64,000 nucleotides of DNA from Lysinibacillus sp. G4S2 (GTDB lineage: Bacteria > Bacillota > Bacilli > Bacillales_A > Planococcaceae). The stretch is taken from the NCBI RefSeq assembly GCF_030348505.1, contig NZ_JAUCFJ010000002.1, forward strand, positions 3,166,001-3,230,000. The letters are read 5' to 3'. This document shows positions 63,459 through 64,000 of the stretch, one piece after another; position 1 is the stretch's first letter, and each line of letters starts with the position of its first letter. Both the position numbers and the translations under genes were made by a program. Below the pieces are notes generated by a model. The model searched no databases. It had not been told where the DNA came from and saw nothing but the letters and a program-made list of their open reading frames with translations.

Positions 63459-64000
63459 TTATTTCGCTGTATATTTTCTGATTGCAGGTAGAATATCTTT
63501 CCCTATAATTTCAATATTTTTCATTAATTTTTCAAATGGCACACCGCCAAAATCAATTTGTGCCATAAATCGTTGCATGCCATATAGCTCGTATTGATAT
63601 AGTAATTTTTCAATAATCTGTTCCTTACTTCCGACCATTAAGGCGTCACGTGTATCGGGCGCTTGCGCAAATTGTTGCTTTGGATAACCTGCGCCACGAA
63701 TTGCTTGGAATCCACCATTTAAATGTGGATACATTCCTTGGAGCGCCTCTTTCGTCGTATCAGCTACATAGAATAAACTTGTCGTAGCAATCGGTAACTC
63801 TTTCGGGTCAAAGCCACTTCGCTCCGCTGCTTCTCTATAAGCATCTACTGATGGCTTGAAGTTAACAGCTGGCCCACCTAATGTCGTTAGCATCATTGGA
63901 ATACCCATATAACCTGCTTTAATGGCACTAGCAGGGGGTCCGCCGACAGCTCGCCAAATTGGTAACGAGCCATTTTTCGGTTGCGGCAAAATTTGCGCAT
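63459..64000 (-). CDS. LLM-class flavin-dependent monooxygenase (partial, N-terminus outside window)
   Basis: The C-terminal about 180 codons of a luciferase-like monooxygenase. The frame is open through the window edge (AQILPQPKNGSLPIWRAVGG), so the N-terminus is missing. AIKAGYMGIPMMLTTLGGPA, VGSKEQIIEKLLYQYELYGM and QIDFGGVPFEKLMKNIEIIG are typical of this class. It uses reduced flavin, and the adjacent FMN reductase gene 12 bp downstream is a natural partner. The substrate is unknown. Confidence 0.88.
   Translation of the reverse strand, partial: AQILPQPKNGSLPIWRAVGGPPASAIKAGYMGIPMMLTTLGGPAVNFKPSVDAYREAAERSGFDPKELPIATTSLFYVADTTKEALQGMYPHLNGGFQAIRGAGYPKQQFAQAPDTRDALMVGSKEQIIEKLLYQYELYGMQRFMAQIDFGGVPFEKLMKNIEIIGKDILPAIRKYTAK

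Overview
This window reads as a chromosomal segment of a low-GC, Gram-positive, Bacillales organism, most like Lysinibacillus or a close relative. The case rests on T-box leaders in front of ilvB and proI, a metI-metC pair, argG-argH, consensus SigA promoters, strong AGGAGG ribosome sites, an OYE of the YqjM type, and YpzG-like and DUF1450 small proteins. The genus is inferred from gene content and style, not from a search.

Layout. 1-6.4 kb: branched-chain amino acid genes (ilvB cut by the window edge, T-box leader, ilvD) and an overlapping pair encoding a sugar-lactone-oxidase-like flavoprotein and an alanine-racemase-fold PLP protein. 6.4-8.3 kb: a class C group II intron inserted directly after the terminator of a 35-residue membrane peptide gene. 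8.6-17.6 kb: an isochorismatase-like pseudogene, a GlsB-type membrane protein, a lytic transglycosylase, mscL, metI-metC, Nudix, GNAT and cupin genes, and a YwqG-type gene. 17.6-30.6 kb: a nucleotidyltransferase, an ECF sigma operon that also carries an ABC exporter, a MerR-controlled acyltransferase/hydrolase, a second ABC exporter, and a GntR-led membrane/lipoprotein operon. 30.9-34.4 kb: a carboxymuconolactone-decarboxylase-like gene behind a leader resembling a PyrR attenuator, then argH and argG with candidate ARG boxes. 34.5-35.6 kb: two unrelated repeat arrays. 35.7-40.1 kb: SDR, metallo-hydrolase, T-box-controlled proI, namA and a DUF1450 protein.

40.4-59.3 kb is the accessory heart of the window: about 20 small, AT-rich genes, all on the minus strand, most of which look like immunity proteins of polymorphic (contact-dependent or LXG-type) toxin systems: SUKH/SMI1-KNR4, DUF1963-like, Imm26-like, Imm51-like, Imm11/43-like, DUF2750, DUF4303, DUF5713, DUF7660-like, LRR and HEAT-like proteins. 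No toxin gene is visible. Several members are broken by small, readable lesions (an 8-bp tandem duplication, an A-tract loss, a 1-nt insertion plus a stop, truncations), and one is interrupted by an IS3-family element whose two flanks appear to come from different paralogues. This looks like a store of orphan immunity genes undergoing gain and decay.

59.7-64 kb: a histidine kinase pseudogene fused to the first codons of a response regulator, a frameshifted LysR gene divergent from a DUF2332 gene, an FMN reductase and a partial luciferase-like monooxygenase.
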